A DNA stretch of 64,000 nt from Clostridium_AD sp036569345. GTDB lineage: Bacteria; Bacillota; Clostridia; Clostridiales; Clostridiaceae. Below are positions 46,067 to 55,393 of the stretch, piece by piece; positions within the stretch are counted from its first letter, which is position 1; every line of letters begins with the position of its first letter. Below the pieces are notes generated by a model. It made no database searches, was not told the origin of the DNA, and was given only the letters and a program-made list of their open reading frames with translations. A program made the translations under genes and the position numbers. Location: assembly GCF_036569345.1 (NCBI RefSeq), contig NZ_DATCQT010000154.1:1-64000 (forward strand), read 5' to 3'.

Positions 46067-47296
46067 ATGAAAGCAGAAATATTAGCAGTAGGAACGGAAA
46101 TATTACTTGGGGATATAGTTAATACAAATGCACAATATATGGCCAAGAGACTTGCAGATTTAGGAATAGAAGTTTATCACCAGTCAGTTGTTGGAGATAA
46201 CCCAGAAAGACTTTTGGAGGCATATAGATTAGCATTTAGTAGAGTTGATTTAGTTATAACTAGTGGTGGACTTGGACCTACTAAGGATGATTTAACTAAG
46301 GAAGTAGCTTTTGAGTATTTTGGAAAACAGAGTGTGGTTCATAAAGCTTCTTTAAAAATCATTGAGGATCATTTTAAAGAAATGAATAGACCTATGGTTG
46401 AAAGTAATAAGAAACAGGCATATTTTCCAGTAGATGCAGTGGTGCTTCCTAATAATAATGGCACAGCACCAGGATGTCTAATAGAGGAAAATGAAAAGAT
46501 AATTATACTTTTACCTGGACCACCTTGGGAAATGAAACCTATGTTTGAGGAGGCTGTTGTTCCTTACCTTCAAAAATTTCAACAGGGTGTATTGGTTTCA
46601 AAGGTTCTTAGGGTTATTGGAGTGGGAGAAAGTAGCGCAGAAAAAATGATAGAAGATATAATGGAGAATCAAACTAACCCAACTGTTGCGCCTTATGCTA
46701 AAGCTGGGGAAATGACCTTTAGAATTACAGCAAAGGCTAATACTCAGGAAGAAGGTATAAATCTTATAAAGCCTATGGAAGCAGAAATACGTAGTAGACT
46801 AGGAAATAACATTTATGGGCAAGGAAACACAACTCTTGAAGATGTGCTTGGGAAAATGCTAGTAGATAGAAAGTTAACTATAGCTACAGCTGAATCCTGC
46901 ACAGGGGGAATGGTAGCATCGTCACTTATAAACTACCCTGGGATATCTTCAGCGTTTAAAGAGGGCGCTGTAACCTATAGCAATGAAGCCAAAATCAATA
47001 GATTAGGAGTTATGAGAGAGACCTTAGATAATTATGGCGCTGTAAGTAGTGAAGTAGCAGCGGAAATGGCGAGAGGTATAGCAAAAACTTCAGGTACTGA
47101 TATCGGAATTTCAACCACGGGTGTTGCAGGACCAGATGGAGGAAGCACGGAAAAACCAGTGGGACTTGTATATGTAGGTTTATATATAAATGGAGAAGTT
47201 AAAACTAAGATGCTTAAATTATCTGGTGGCAGGCAGAAAATACGTGAAAGAGCAACTATGCAACTATTGGACTTACTAAGAAGAGAGTTACTATAG
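46067..47296 (+). CDS. cinA: Competence/damage-inducible protein CinA
   Basis: 409 residues. N-terminal MoaB-like domain (EILAVGTEILLGDIVNTNAQ, TSGGLGPTKDDLT, LLPGPPWEM) acting on ADP-ribose-type substrates and C-terminal nicotinamide-nucleotide amidase domain (TAESCTGG, EGAVTYSNEAK, GVAGPDGG). ATG at 46067 has AAAGGAGG 9 bases upstream; an in-frame ATG 30 bases earlier lacks a site. Confidence 0.94.
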   Translation: MKAEILAVGTEILLGDIVNTNAQYMAKRLADLGIEVYHQSVVGDNPERLLEAYRLAFSRVDLVITSGGLGPTKDDLTKEVAFEYFGKQSVVHKASLKIIEDHFKEMNRPMVESNKKQAYFPVDAVVLPNNNGTAPGCLIEENEKIIILLPGPPWEMKPMFEEAVVPYLQKFQQGVLVSKVLRVIGVGESSAEKMIEDIMENQTNPTVAPYAKAGEMTFRITAKANTQEEGINLIKPMEAEIRSRLGNNIYGQGNTTLEDVLGKMLVDRKLTIATAESCTGGMVASSLINYPGISSAFKEGAVTYSNEAKINRLGVMRETLDNYGAVSSEVAAEMARGIAKTSGTDIGISTTGVAGPDGGSTEKPVGLVYVGLYINGEVKTKMLKLSGGRQKIRERATMQLLDLLRRELL

Positions 47297-47344
47297 TTTG
47301 TAATTGTAAGTCCTAAGATCTAATTGAAAAAGGGTGGGGTATTT

Positions 47345-48382
47345 TTGCAAAAAAAAGAAATAAATATATGTTTAGTTGGATTTGGGAATGTAGCGCAGGA
47401 ATTTTGTAGAATGTTAATAGATAAAAATGTAGAGATTAAAGCTAATACTGGATATGATATAAAAGTGACAGCGATTGCAGGCAGGTCTAAAGGTGCAATT
47501 ATTAATTATAAGGGGATAGATCTTCGTAAAGCATTGATAGATGTAGAGAGCCGTGGTAAATTTGATGTTAGGACACAAGGTATTGTGAATAGGGAAACAG
47601 TGGAGGTTATTAAGCAATGTAGGGCTAATGTATTAGTTGAGCTGAGCACTTTATCTATTTATGATGGAGAACCGGCTATAACACATATAGAGAATGCATT
47701 TGATAGAGGTATGCATGTTATAACCGGTAACAAAGGTCCTGTAGCATATAAATATCAGAAGCTTCGTGATAATTCAAAAGAGAGAGGTCTGCAATTTTTA
47801 TATGAAACTATAGTAATGGATGGAACTCCTATTTTCAATTTAGTTAAAAATACGTTGCCAGGATGCACTGTGATATCATTTAGAGGAATACTAAATTCGA
47901 CAACTAATTTTGTGCTAGGAGAAATGGAAAAGGGAAATAGTTATGGAAATGCTATTAAAGAGGCTAAAAGGAGAGGGTTTGCTGAAGAAGACCCTTCAAT
48001 GGATATGGATGGATGGGATGCAGCAGCAAAAACTTCAGCCTTACTAAATGTATTAATGGATACAAATATAAATCCTACAGAAATAGACAGGCAAGGAGTA
48101 ACACATATTACTTTAGAAGACATAGAAAAAGCTAAAGAAAAAAATTGTAAAATTAAACTTTTATGTGAAGGGTATATTGAAGACAATAAAATAAAAGGTA
48201 GGGTATATCCAGCTTATATAAAGTGCAACGATATATTAAGTAATATAGATGCAACATCTTCTATATTATGTTTAACCACAGATTTAATGGGAGAAGTGCA
48301 AATAATAGAAAAAGATCCTGAAATTCAGCAAACAGCTTATGGTATATATAGTGATTTACGTACACTTATAAAAAATTTATAG
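47345..48382 (+). CDS. hom: Homoserine dehydrogenase without ACT domain
   Basis: 345 residues. NAD(P)-binding GFGNVAQEF, VTGNKGPVAY-like segment, GILNSTTNFVLGEME and the catalytic DPSMDMDGWDAAAKTSAL. Makes homoserine for threonine and methionine. Usual enzymes (about 430 residues) carry a C-terminal ACT domain for feedback by threonine; this one stops before it. TTG start at 47345 follows GGGTGGGG; an earlier in-frame TTG at 47324 is in front of the site. Confidence 0.88.
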   Translation: MQKKEINICLVGFGNVAQEFCRMLIDKNVEIKANTGYDIKVTAIAGRSKGAIINYKGIDLRKALIDVESRGKFDVRTQGIVNRETVEVIKQCRANVLVELSTLSIYDGEPAITHIENAFDRGMHVITGNKGPVAYKYQKLRDNSKERGLQFLYETIVMDGTPIFNLVKNTLPGCTVISFRGILNSTTNFVLGEMEKGNSYGNAIKEAKRRGFAEEDPSMDMDGWDAAAKTSALLNVLMDTNINPTEIDRQGVTHITLEDIEKAKEKNCKIKLLCEGYIEDNKIKGRVYPAYIKCNDILSNIDATSSILCLTTDLMGEVQIIEKDPEIQQTAYGIYSDLRTLIKNL

Positions 48383-48421
48383 AAACTATATAACTTCTAG
48401 ATGAAAAAGAAAAATTCAAAA

Positions 48422-48461
48422 CTATTAAGGCGCATATCAATATTGATATGTGCCTTAATAG
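48422..48461. terminator. Bidirectional terminator, hom and subtilase
   Basis: A 40-base nearly perfect palindrome: CTATTAAGGC...GCCTTAATAG outer arms with CATATCAA/TTGATATG inner arms and a single G/T mismatch. Between convergent genes. Confidence 0.85.
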
Positions 48462-48491
48462 TTACCTAATATAGAATTTTTGGACAGTGAT

Positions 48492-49685
48492 TTAAGGTAA
48501 TAAATTTTCTAAATTGAGTATACCTGAACCTTGTTTGTATTTTGGGGAATTTATTAAGTTTGAAGATACCTTAAGTAATGCCAGTATATCTTTGAAACAT
48601 AAATCTCCATTGTTCTCATAGAGGAGAGCACAAATACCGCTTATAAAAGCAGCAGAGCAGGAAGTCCCTGTGTAGTTGGTATATAGATTAATTATTTTCG
48701 TAGGGTAAAGCTTGATACCATTTTTTTCAGAGATAAATTGTGTGTCAGTTATTAACGAACAAATATCAACACAGGCAGAAATTAAATTTGGTTTATCCCG
48801 TTTTTGAAAAGGTCCACATGAAGAGTATTCATATATTTCTGGATTTCCTAAGCTATTATACCCACCTACAGTTATACAATTACTAAGTGTAGCTAATCCT
48901 CGTATTGAACTCTTGACACTTTTATTGCTTCCGCTAGGAACAATTACAACGATACGCTTTGATATTGCAATGTCAAAAAGCTTTGAGAATAAAGAAAGTA
49001 CAAATTCATTAGTTTCTAGGGTTTCAAAAGGAAGACAAATGATTTTAATATTAAAATCATTACTTTCGTTAATTAGGGTTTCTAATGAACATAAAATATC
49101 AGATATATAACCCTTACCTAATTTATTAAAGGCTTTAATCATATAAAGGTGGCTATTTTTTGCAACACCTTTATACATACCTTTTGAGCCATAACCACTA
49201 CCACAAATCAATCCACTCATAAAAGTTCCATGACCATTATCATCATAAGGATATTTTAAATTGTTAATTAAATCCACAAATTTTTTAATTTTATTGTTAG
49301 GATTTAATAAATCGCAATGTGGATACACGCCACTATCAACTATTCCAACGCCAATTCCTTTACCAGTTAAATCATAGTTAGTTTGAAAGGAAATGCCATT
49401 AGACGCGAGTACACTACTGCCACATAAATGTGCATAAGAATCATAAGTCATATATGTTATTTGAGGATATTCTAGTAATCTATCTATAGCATTAGAGGTT
49501 AAAATAGCACAGATACAGTTTATTGATGGAATATGTCGTAGAATATCACATTTTAAAGATTTGATTTTATTAATAGTTTTATCTTCAAGGGATTTGTAGT
49601 GTATTATTACCCTATAGTTTTCATATTGGTGACTTAACAAAGCATTTCTTAAACAAGAGTCTAACTTATTTTTGAAGGAAAACAT
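48492..49685 (-). CDS. S8 subtilisin-like serine peptidase
   Basis: 397 residues. Complete triad D117 (GIVDSGVY), H152 (GHGTFMSG) and S342 (GTSCSAAF). An N-terminal region of about 100 residues resembles a propeptide but there is no signal peptide, so it may be intracellular or act in spore formation. AGGAGG site before the ATG. Monocistronic. Confidence 0.9.
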   Translation of the reverse strand: MFSFKNKLDSCLRNALLSHQYENYRVIIHYKSLEDKTINKIKSLKCDILRHIPSINCICAILTSNAIDRLLEYPQITYMTYDSYAHLCGSSVLASNGISFQTNYDLTGKGIGVGIVDSGVYPHCDLLNPNNKIKKFVDLINNLKYPYDDNGHGTFMSGLICGSGYGSKGMYKGVAKNSHLYMIKAFNKLGKGYISDILCSLETLINESNDFNIKIICLPFETLETNEFVLSLFSKLFDIAISKRIVVIVPSGSNKSVKSSIRGLATLSNCITVGGYNSLGNPEIYEYSSCGPFQKRDKPNLISACVDICSLITDTQFISEKNGIKLYPTKIINLYTNYTGTSCSAAFISGICALLYENNGDLCFKDILALLKVSSNLINSPKYKQGSGILNLENLLP

Positions 49686-49760
49686 GTATGCCTCCTAATG
49701 TATTGTTGCATTATAATAGTATATGCAAATTCTCAAAATATGTTAATACATTAATAATTA

Positions 49761-50189
49761 TTAACATTTCCATTTAAATATTATTATGCCTACAACCATT
49801 ACACCAATTCCTACAAATTTAGAAAGTGCAAATTTAACTTGCTCAGCGCCAAACATCCCAAAGCGGTCAATGATACCTGCTGCTAGTAATTGAGCAACTA
49901 AAATAATTGCAATGGAACAGGTTGGTCCCATGCTTCCTATGCCTAGCATAACAGTAAATATAATAATAGCTCCTAAAGCTCCTCCTAAAAGATATAATTT
50001 ATTTACATCCTTTATTGCTTTGAAATTACCATTACCAGCTATAAAGAGTATTAAGATGGTCAAGATTAATCCAGTGCCTTGAACAAATACATTAGTTTCC
50101 CAAAGCCCAATTTTTTCGCTTACTCTTGTATTAAAAACACCTTGAAGGCTCATACAAACACCCGCAACTATAGAATATATTATACCCAA
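49761..50189 (-). CDS. YdcZ/DMT-type small transporter
   Basis: 142 residues with five hydrophobic segments and the DUF606/YdcZ pattern (GVCMSLQGVFNTRVSEKIG, FVQGTGL, GPTCSIAIILVAQLLAAGIIDRFG). Single-domain member of the drug/metabolite exporter superfamily. Starts at TTG 50189 with GAGGAG about 10 bases upstream. Confidence 0.82.
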   Translation of the reverse strand: MGIIYSIVAGVCMSLQGVFNTRVSEKIGLWETNVFVQGTGLILTILILFIAGNGNFKAIKDVNKLYLLGGALGAIIIFTVMLGIGSMGPTCSIAIILVAQLLAAGIIDRFGMFGAEQVKFALSKFVGIGVMVVGIIIFKWKC

Positions 50190-50250
50190 TTACAATCACA
50201 CTCCTCAAATGTAGTTTACCCAGAATGCGACGTTATATTTAAAAAATATA

Positions 50251-50276
50251 AACCGCTTTTCTTAAGAAAAGCGGTT
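50251..50276 (-). terminator. Terminator after the dUTPase gene
   Basis: Perfect 26-base palindrome (arms AACCGCTTTTCTT and AAGAAAAGCGGTT) followed on the minus strand by T-rich sequence. Confidence 0.75.
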
Positions 50277-50293
50277 AGAAGTGTTAAAGTATT

Positions 50294-50779
50294 CTAGTAT
50301 CCATTATCTTGACGTTCATGATTAATTTTGTTTTTATATAAATATGCGTTTTCTATTTCTTCGTCAGAAAAACCTAAACTATTTCCTAAGACTAAAAAAT
50401 TATTGAAAATATTCAAATAGGTATCAATAGAAGAAGAAGTTATGAAATCTGCAACATTTACATATAAATTTAAAAACTGCTGTGATAATTCTTTATTGTT
50501 ATTTTGAATGTTAAGTGTGATGTTATCAAAGCTTTTTTCAAGTCCTAAACTTAAAATGAAATGAAGACAATCTACATACTCTTCAAGAATTACATCGTTT
50601 GCTGATGGTTTTTTTGTACTCCAAAATTTAAAACAACGAGTTTCATTTGCTAGTTCACCTAGCTCAACTTGAAGGGCTAGTATTTTTTTATTTAACAATG
50701 GTACTCCTTCAAGTTGATGTTCGGATTGAATTCTATGGTCTAAAGCATCTTGCATTTGAAATAATTTATGTAAATTCAT
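50294..50779 (-). CDS. Dimeric (MazG-like) dUTPase
   Basis: 161 residues, all-alpha NTP-PPase fold. Metal-binding motif pair ELGELANE and EEYVDCLHF matches the E-x-x-E...E-x-x-D pattern of dimeric dUTPases. Converts dUTP to dUMP. AAGGCGG site. Separate from the 2H genes by 74 bases, same direction, so possibly one transcript. Confidence 0.87.
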   Translation of the reverse strand: MNLHKLFQMQDALDHRIQSEHQLEGVPLLNKKILALQVELGELANETRCFKFWSTKKPSANDVILEEYVDCLHFILSLGLEKSFDNITLNIQNNNKELSQQFLNLYVNVADFITSSSIDTYLNIFNNFLVLGNSLGFSDEEIENAYLYKNKINHERQDNGY

Positions 50780-50852
50780 ATTTGAAACCGCCTTTTCCTT
50801 AATTATGTATATTCATTTAATACTTAAGTTAATAAAAAGTACATTCTATAAT

Positions 50853-51401
50853 TTATAGAATGTATTTTTTAACAACCATTTCATCATTATTATTTATAGG
50901 TTTCCAAAGTTCTACAGAATTGATTGTGATAGTTCTAGAAATTTTTTCATCTTTAGCTAAATGGCAAGCCGCTAAATATTCACTATTAGACCATTCTCTA
51001 TCAGCAAAATTTGTATTAGCCAGTGATATATGCATATTCCAATTTTCAATATTTTCTCTAACTTTAAAGTTCTGTGAATCTAAAATATAATTTATGCTTT
51101 TAGATAATTTATATACTGCACCTTCATTTTTAATATTTAAGTTAACAGATTTATAGGGTGGATCAAAACATATTACACCATTTAATTCAACTTCAAATTT
51201 AGTATAATCCTTTATAATATCTTTTAAAGAAATATACAGATCGTCAAGATTGGGATTGGTTATTACTTCCAGAGTTATATGAAGTTTAGGCAAATTAGTA
51301 TCAGAGCTAAATAAGTTGTATTTAGTGCAGATCGATCTCTGTAAAGATTCTATGTATTCATAAGAATCTTCATCAAACAAGCCAACCAAATAGTAAATCA
51401 T
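50853..51401 (-). CDS. 2H phosphoesterase-like protein (intact motifs)
   Basis: 182 residues of the 2'-5' RNA ligase/2H phosphoesterase superfamily. Two H-x-T/S motifs are present: LHITLE (near residue 42) and MHISLA (near residue 125), so both catalytic half-sites are kept. The start is the ATG with GGGGG 6 bases upstream. Close paralogue of the next gene. Cellular substrate unknown. Confidence 0.78.
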   Translation of the reverse strand: MIYYLVGLFDEDSYEYIESLQRSICTKYNLFSSDTNLPKLHITLEVITNPNLDDLYISLKDIIKDYTKFEVELNGVICFDPPYKSVNLNIKNEGAVYKLSKSINYILDSQNFKVRENIENWNMHISLANTNFADREWSNSEYLAACHLAKDEKISRTITINSVELWKPINNNDEMVVKKYIL

Positions 51402-51440
51402 GGTCATCCCCCTTAAAACTAAAATATAAATTTGTGTTTT

Positions 51441-51989
51441 TTAATATTCTCTTAGCTCATAGGTTTTAACTAACATTTCTTTTTTATTACTAACTTGTTT
51501 CCATAATTCAAGTCTACAAACTTTTATAAACTTAAAAAAATCTTCCGCATCTAAAGTATCATCAATAAAAATTGCGCTTCCGTTACATGATTTTTTAATA
51601 ATATGATTAGCATTAGCAAGTTGAATATGCAAATCAATTTTATCATCATCTGTTTTAACGTTAAAGCCATGCAAATCTAAAGTGTCTGTTATATTTCTCG
51701 CTAAACGAAAAATATATCCTTTGTCATAAACCTTGAGATTAACTTGACTTAAATTTTCACTTAAAGTAATACTATTATTTATGCCTACTTTAAAATTTTT
51801 ATAAGGAACTAAAATTTTAGAAATAACTGCATCTAATTTTTCTAAATCAGGGTTTGTTATAGCGCTTATAGGTATACAAAGATTAGGGGAGCTCTTATAT
51901 AGTTTGTATTTTCTACAAATATCTCTTTGAATATTTTGAACTGTAGAATTCGATAAATCATCAAATAGAGCAACTAAAAAATATTTCAT
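51441..51989 (-). CDS. 2H phosphoesterase-like paralogue with one motif lost
   Basis: 182 residues, same length and layout as its neighbour. The second motif is LHIQLA, but where the neighbour has LHITLE this one has LCIPIS, so the first catalytic His and Thr are missing. It cannot be a standard two-His enzyme. ATG at 51989 follows GGAGG; upstream in-frame codons add 15 residues with no site. Tandem duplicate with divergence. Confidence 0.75.
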   Translation of the reverse strand: MKYFLVALFDDLSNSTVQNIQRDICRKYKLYKSSPNLCIPISAITNPDLEKLDAVISKILVPYKNFKVGINNSITLSENLSQVNLKVYDKGYIFRLARNITDTLDLHGFNVKTDDDKIDLHIQLANANHIIKKSCNGSAIFIDDTLDAEDFFKFIKVCRLELWKQVSNKKEMLVKTYELREY

Positions 51990-52227
51990 ATTTTTCCTCC
52001 AAGCAAAATTAATAACCAACATATTGGTTAACATTATTATGATTAAATTATAAATGTATTATAACATAATTTTAGAGTTTTGTATTTTCTATGTAAATTT
52101 ATGTATTCAAATTTATGAAAGAAAAGAAATATAGCTATAATAATATAAATATTTTATTTTATTAGTATAATTATTTTTAATTACGGTAATAATAATTTTA
52201 TAATTGATAAAAGGAGGTGCTTTTTTT

Positions 52228-52386
52228 ATGAAGCATAATGATAGTATAGGTTGTGCAGTAAATGAATGTGAATACCATTGTAAAGATGATAACTTTTGTA
52301 CTTTGAACAAGATTGATGTAGTAAAACATGAAAGTGTTGCTAAAACAGTACAGTGTACAGATTGTGGAAGTTTTAAAACAGTATAA
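52228..52386 (+). CDS. DUF1540 cysteine-rich small protein
   Basis: 52 residues with the DUF1540 pattern of cysteines (IGCAVNECEYHC, FCTLNKIDV, VQCTDCGSF). Probably binds a metal; function unknown, common in clostridia. AAAGGAGG site, ATG at 52228. Terminator follows. Confidence 0.85.
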   Translation: MKHNDSIGCAVNECEYHCKDDNFCTLNKIDVVKHESVAKTVQCTDCGSFKTV

Positions 52387-52403
52387 TAACATTAATAATA
52401 TAG

Positions 52404-52433
52404 AAAACACCCGTGGGAACATGGGTGTTTTTT
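52404..52433 (+). terminator. Terminator after the DUF1540 gene
   Basis: AAAACACCC (52404-52412) with GGGTGTTTT (52423-52431) and T-run. Confidence 0.88.
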
Positions 52434-52603
52434 GTATTATCCCTAAAAAAGATGACAAACTTGCAAAAAAATCTATTTAATAAAATAATATAATTACATT
52501 TTTAAAATAAATGTTAGAATACAATGCATGTATGGTATAATTCAATTGTATGTATAAAAATAATAATACTAAATACATAATGTATAGTGAGGATGATACA
52601 AAT

Positions 52604-53860
52604 ATGGATAAATTGATAATTAACGGTGGACGCAGTATCCTTGGTCAGGTAGAAATAAGTGGTGCAAAAAATGCAGCAGTAGCAATTTTACCAGTAGCTA
52701 TAATAGCAAGCAAGGGAAAATGTATCATTGAGAATATTCCCAATATAGAAGATGTAAATTGTATTGAAAGAATATTAGAAAATTTAGGCTGTGAAATTAA
52801 TAGAGAAAAAAATTCTGTCTCCATAGATAGTACAAATATAACTAGCATAGACGCGAATACAGAAGATGTAAGAAAAATGAGAGCTTCATATTATTTAATT
52901 GGTGCACTTTTAGCTAGGTTTAAAAAGGCTAGAGTAGCATTGCCAGGTGGATGCCCAATAGGGGCTAGACCAATCGACCAACATATAAAAGGGTTTGAGG
53001 CACTTGGGGCAACAGTGACTATCGAGAATGGAGCAGTAAATGTTCAAGCTGATAGGTTAATTGGGACTAGTATTTATTTTGATGTTGTTAGTGTAGGAGC
53101 AACAATAAATGTAATGGCTGCGGCAACACTTGCCGAAGGTACAACTATTTTAGAAAATTCAGCAAAAGAGCCACATGTTGTTGATGTAGCTAATTTCTTA
53201 AACTCTATGGGCGCTAATGTAAAAGGTGCAGGTACGGATGTTATAAGAATTATAGGTGTAAAAGAGTTAACTGGATGTACCTATAGTGTAATTCCAGATC
53301 AAATTGAAGCGGGGACCTTTATGATTGCAGCCGCTGCTTGTGGTGGGGAAGTAACTATAAACAATGTTATTCCAAAACATCTTGAATCAATTTCCGCAAA
53401 GCTTATTGAAATGGGTGCAGAGGTAATTGAAGGTGGAGATAGTGTTACTGTTAAAGCAAAAGGAAGATTAAAGGCTGTAAATATTAAAACACTGCCTTAT
53501 CCAGGATTTCCAACGGATGTTCAGCAACCAATGAATACATTGTTATCTGTTTCAGAGGGTAGAAGCATAATAAATGAAAGCATTTGGGAATCTAGATTTA
53601 AACATGTTGGTGAACTAAATAAAATGGGTGCTAACATAAAAGTTGAAGGAAGTGTTGCTACGGTTGATGGCGTAAGTAATCTTATAGGTACAGTGGTTGT
53701 TGCATCAGATTTAAGGGCAGGGGCAGCTTTAGTAATTGCAGGCCTTATAGCTGAAGGTACTACGGAAATCTTAGGCATAGAACATATTGATCGTGGATAT
53801 CCAAATATTGAAGAGAAATTCAGGAATATAGGCGCAGATATAAGAAGAGTTACTGTATAA
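52604..53860 (+). CDS. murA: UDP-N-acetylglucosamine 1-carboxyvinyltransferase
   Basis: 418 residues. First committed step of peptidoglycan synthesis, the target of fosfomycin. C117 in GGCPIGARPIDQH is the fosfomycin-sensitive Cys; ISGAKNAAVAILPVA and DLRAGAALVIAGL are present. The ATG at 52604 has GAGGAT upstream; an in-frame ATG at 52550 would add 18 atypical residues. Confidence 0.93.
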   Translation: MDKLIINGGRSILGQVEISGAKNAAVAILPVAIIASKGKCIIENIPNIEDVNCIERILENLGCEINREKNSVSIDSTNITSIDANTEDVRKMRASYYLIGALLARFKKARVALPGGCPIGARPIDQHIKGFEALGATVTIENGAVNVQADRLIGTSIYFDVVSVGATINVMAAATLAEGTTILENSAKEPHVVDVANFLNSMGANVKGAGTDVIRIIGVKELTGCTYSVIPDQIEAGTFMIAAAACGGEVTINNVIPKHLESISAKLIEMGAEVIEGGDSVTVKAKGRLKAVNIKTLPYPGFPTDVQQPMNTLLSVSEGRSIINESIWESRFKHVGELNKMGANIKVEGSVATVDGVSNLIGTVVVASDLRAGAALVIAGLIAEGTTEILGIEHIDRGYPNIEEKFRNIGADIRRVTV

Positions 53861-53885
53861 CAATTTATAATCAAAGGAGAAAATT

Positions 53886-54671
53886 ATGATTTTTTGTCCA
53901 TTATATAGTGGAAGCAGTGGAAATAGCATATTTGTGGCGTCACAAGACACAAAGATCTTAGTTGATGCTGGTATGCCAGGGAAAAGTATTGAAATTGCAC
54001 TTAAACATATAAATCAAAATCCTAATGATCTTGATGGCATTTTTATTACACATGAACATTCTGATCACATAAAGGGTGCAGGGATTATTTCTAGGCGATA
54101 TGATATACCAATTTATGCAAATGAAAATACTTGGAATGCCATGAAAATAAAAATAGGTAACATAAAAGAAAAGAATATAAGAGTTATTAGTAATAATTTT
54201 GTGGATATAATGGACATGCATATAATAAATTATAAAATATCACATGATGCGGCAGATCCCATAGGATATTCTATATATAGTGGAAACAAAAAGGCATGTA
54301 TAGCTACAGATTTAGGATATTTTTCTGAGGAAGTAAAGACTATAATAAAGGATGCAGATGTAATTTTACTCGAGAGCAACCACGACGTAGAAATGGTAAA
54401 ATTCGGGCCATATCCATATCCGCTAAAAAGAAGGATATTAAGTGATATGGGTCATTTATCAAATGAAGCGTGTGGCCAAGCTATAGTAGAAATAATGAAT
54501 GATAAACGAAAACATATTATTTTAGGACATTTGAGTAAAACTAACAATTTTCCTGATTTAGCTTATCAAACAGTAATTAATATACTTAGAGAGAATAATA
54601 TTGAAATAGGAAGGGACATTTCTTTGAATTTAGCTAAAAGAGATATGCCAAGTGATGTAATTGACTTTTAA
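53886..54671 (+). CDS. WalJ/YycJ-type metallo-beta-lactamase fold hydrolase
   Basis: 261 residues. Metal motif THEHSDHIKG, later histidine and aspartate ligands in ATDLGYF and ILGHLSKTNN. Resembles YycJ (WalJ), which in Bacillus lies in the walRK operon and affects cell division and DNA repair. AAAGGAG site. The gene overlaps no neighbour; the lipoprotein start is 25 bases on. Confidence 0.86.
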   Translation: MIFCPLYSGSSGNSIFVASQDTKILVDAGMPGKSIEIALKHINQNPNDLDGIFITHEHSDHIKGAGIISRRYDIPIYANENTWNAMKIKIGNIKEKNIRVISNNFVDIMDMHIINYKISHDAADPIGYSIYSGNKKACIATDLGYFSEEVKTIIKDADVILLESNHDVEMVKFGPYPYPLKRRILSDMGHLSNEACGQAIVEIMNDKRKHIILGHLSKTNNFPDLAYQTVINILRENNIEIGRDISLNLAKRDMPSDVIDF

Positions 54672-54696
54672 CGACATTTTAGGGGGGGGGTCAAAT

Positions 54697-55257
54697 ATGA
54701 AAAAAACAATTAAAATATTATTAAGTTCATTGCTAATTGTTTCGACAGTAGCATTTTTCGGGTGTGAAAAAAAAGATAGTCAAAGTGTTACAAATAAGGA
54801 AAAACTCGAAAATCTAAAACTTCCACTAGAAAAAGATGGATTTATACAATTGGGTATTTATTTTGATGGTTCTAAAGGTAGTACTACTATGCAAGTTGTG
54901 AAAGATGAGAGGCTTATTAATAAAGAGGAACTCATTGGAGAAACAATTATGCAAGAACTTATAAAGGGACCTACCCTCAAAAGTGAGTTAAAACCAATAC
55001 TTCCTAAAGAAACTAGGCTACTAAGCTTTTCAATTACAGATAATATTGCTTATGTTAATTTAAGCAAAGAAGCTAAAACAAATATGACAGAGTTAAGAGA
55101 AAAAACCTGCCTAGAAAGTATAGCAGCATCATTAACCCAATTGCCATCTGTAAAGAAAGTAAAAATTACAATGGAGAATAAGGATATTGATACTATAGGT
55201 GGAAACTATAATATATCTAAACCCTTTGGTAAGGGCGAAGTAGTTAAAGTTAAGTAA
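54697..55257 (+). CDS. GerMN-domain lipoprotein
   Basis: 186 residues. Lipoprotein signal with lipobox AFFGC (C23), then a GerMN (sporulation/spore germination) domain over most of the mature protein (residues about 65-175, with GSTTMQVVKDERL, LLSFSITDNIAYVNLSKEA). Probably a cell-envelope or spore protein. The ribosome site is a run of nine G at 54682-54690. Confidence 0.84.
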   Translation: MKKTIKILLSSLLIVSTVAFFGCEKKDSQSVTNKEKLENLKLPLEKDGFIQLGIYFDGSKGSTTMQVVKDERLINKEELIGETIMQELIKGPTLKSELKPILPKETRLLSFSITDNIAYVNLSKEAKTNMTELREKTCLESIAASLTQLPSVKKVKITMENKDIDTIGGNYNISKPFGKGEVVKVK

Positions 55258-55393
55258 TGTAAGTCAACTTATAAAATATGAAAAAAATGTATTAAATTTA
55301 AGAATTTCAAACATATATGTTGAATACTAGTGGAATTTTTATTATAATAATATAATAAAACAAAATATATAATGATTCGGAGGAGAATGGAGT

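Noticed and set aside
53521..53874. Antisense frame at the end of murA
   Set aside because: Antisense to conserved murA codons with no ribosome site.
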